Shown here: positions 63,511-64,000 of the stretch, one piece after another
Numbering within the stretch: position 1 is the stretch's first letter
Layout of the letters: every line of letters begins with the position of its first letter
Assembly: GCA_021404565.1 (NCBI GenBank)
Contig: JAAWWF010000005.1
Location: forward strand, 62,001 to 126,000
DNA length: 64,000 nt
From: Roseivirga sp.
Lineage (GTDB): Bacteria > Bacteroidota > Bacteroidia > Cytophagales > Cyclobacteriaceae
Direction of reading: 5' to 3'
Position numbers and translations under genes: made by a program
The notes under the pieces: model-generated
The model's input: the letters and a program-made list of their open reading frames with translations, nothing else
Told to the model about the DNA's origin: nothing
Database searches by the model: none

Positions 63511-64000
63511 ATGCGATTTCAGGATATACCGGGACAGGAGGAAATTAAGCAGAAGCTCAGAGATGCGTTAAAACGTGACCATGTAGCACATGCCCAGCTT
63601 TTTGCCGGACCGGATGGTTCTCCTAACCTGGCGATGGCACTCGCTTTTGCTACTTATCTCAATTGTGCAAATAGAACGGAAACAGATGCCTGTGGAGAAT
63701 GTCCTTCATGCGTGAAAAATGCAAAACTCGTTCATCCCGATTTGCATTTCATTTTCCCAACCTCAGCCACTCCCAAGTTTAAAAGGGAAGATGCTACCAG
63801 CGATAAGTTTTTAACAGAGTGGAGGTCTTTTGTCCTGTCTATGCCATATGGTAATGTCACCGACTGGAGTTTTCATTTTGGCTGGGAGAACAAGCAGGTG
63901 ATCATTCCTCGCAAAGAAAGCCGGAATATCATCAATAGTCTCGCGCTTAAATCCTTTGAGGGTTCATATAAAATTATGCTCGTCTGGCTGCCCGAATTGA
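63511..64000 (+). CDS. holB: DNA polymerase III subunit delta', 5' part
   Basis: The frame opens at ATG 63511 (MRFQDIPGQEEIKQKLRDAL) and stays open for 163 codons to the window edge. It matches the clamp-loader AAA+ domain: HAQLFAGPDGSPNLAMALAF in the Walker A position, where the canonical GKT is degenerate as in delta' subunits. The zinc-binding Cys cluster CGECPSC follows (about 68-74), preceded by a Cys at about 52. Delta' is the structural arm of the clamp loader. The start lies one base after the stop of the nucleotidyltransferase gene, so both are co-transcribed. The gene is truncated by the window. Confidence 0.88.
   Translation, partial: MRFQDIPGQEEIKQKLRDALKRDHVAHAQLFAGPDGSPNLAMALAFATYLNCANRTETDACGECPSCVKNAKLVHPDLHFIFPTSATPKFKREDATSDKFLTEWRSFVLSMPYGNVTDWSFHFGWENKQVIIPRKESRNIINSLALKSFEGSYKIMLVWLPEL

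Overview
This window reads as chromosomal DNA of a Bacteroidota bacterium, most likely of the order Cytophagales. The evidence is a SusC/SusD pair, many proteins with a carboxypeptidase-like N-terminal domain, TonB plug modules without a barrel, BlaI with M56/M23 sensor proteases, a sugar nucleotidyltransferase of the NTP_transf_4 type, and promoters that fit the Bacteroidota pattern TTG-N(19-23)-TAnnTTTG. Ribosome binding sites of the Shine-Dalgarno type are mostly absent. No rRNA, tRNA, CRISPR array, prophage or insertion sequence was seen. Genus cannot be fixed from this window.

Region 1 (1-17195, almost all minus strand) is an array of secreted envelope proteins built from two modules. 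Module A is a signal peptide, a carboxypeptidase-regulatory-like beta domain and about 250 conserved residues. Module B is an MG2-like (alpha-2-macroglobulin-type) region, a long beta-rich middle, a TonB plug without barrel and a conserved C-terminal domain. A occurs alone (207-1292, 16119-17195, and probably the partial gene at 1-151), B occurs alone (9120-11576, 11755-14244), and A+B occur fused (1796-5323, 5384-8959). A hotdog thioesterase sits inside the array. Two unrecognised genes and a tiny ORF (14661-15898) interrupt it, beside a pair of dispersed inverted repeats. A seven-copy heptamer repeat lies just upstream of the gene ending at 11755.

Region 2 (17433-34028) holds clpB, a secreted formamidase-like lipoprotein, a minus-strand group (M61 peptidase, pentapeptide-repeat protein, small membrane protein), a lipoprotein RidA homologue, and a plus-strand run: a large BNR/VPS10-type propeller protein, a MarR-type regulator, an S41 peptidase, an FtsX/MacB-type permease and a Tsp/Prc-type S41 protease. 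The theme is envelope proteolysis and maintenance.

Region 3 (34449-46751) holds a three-gene susC-susD-lipoprotein uptake operon with promoter and terminator, a secreted amidohydrolase, a small secreted beta-rich protein, and a lipid/envelope locus matching the tesA-ybbA-ybbP arrangement of E. coli (tesA divergent from the ABC ATPase and its permease).

Region 4 (46740-55300) holds a carboxypeptidase-like-domain protein, an ECF sigma factor with a coupled small membrane protein, a divergent DUF6249-like membrane protein, yifB/comM, gmhA, an MsbA-type exporter, an outer-membrane protein resembling Wzi/RemB, and rpmE2 with a clear promoter and terminator.

Region 5 (55320-64000) is a blaI-led operon of three consecutive M56 membrane proteases that each carry periplasmic M23 (LytM) modules. 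Only the first keeps the full M23 zinc site. Two palindromic operators 20 bp apart lie directly before blaI. Beyond them are a divergent GlmU-like sugar nucleotidyltransferase and the start of holB.
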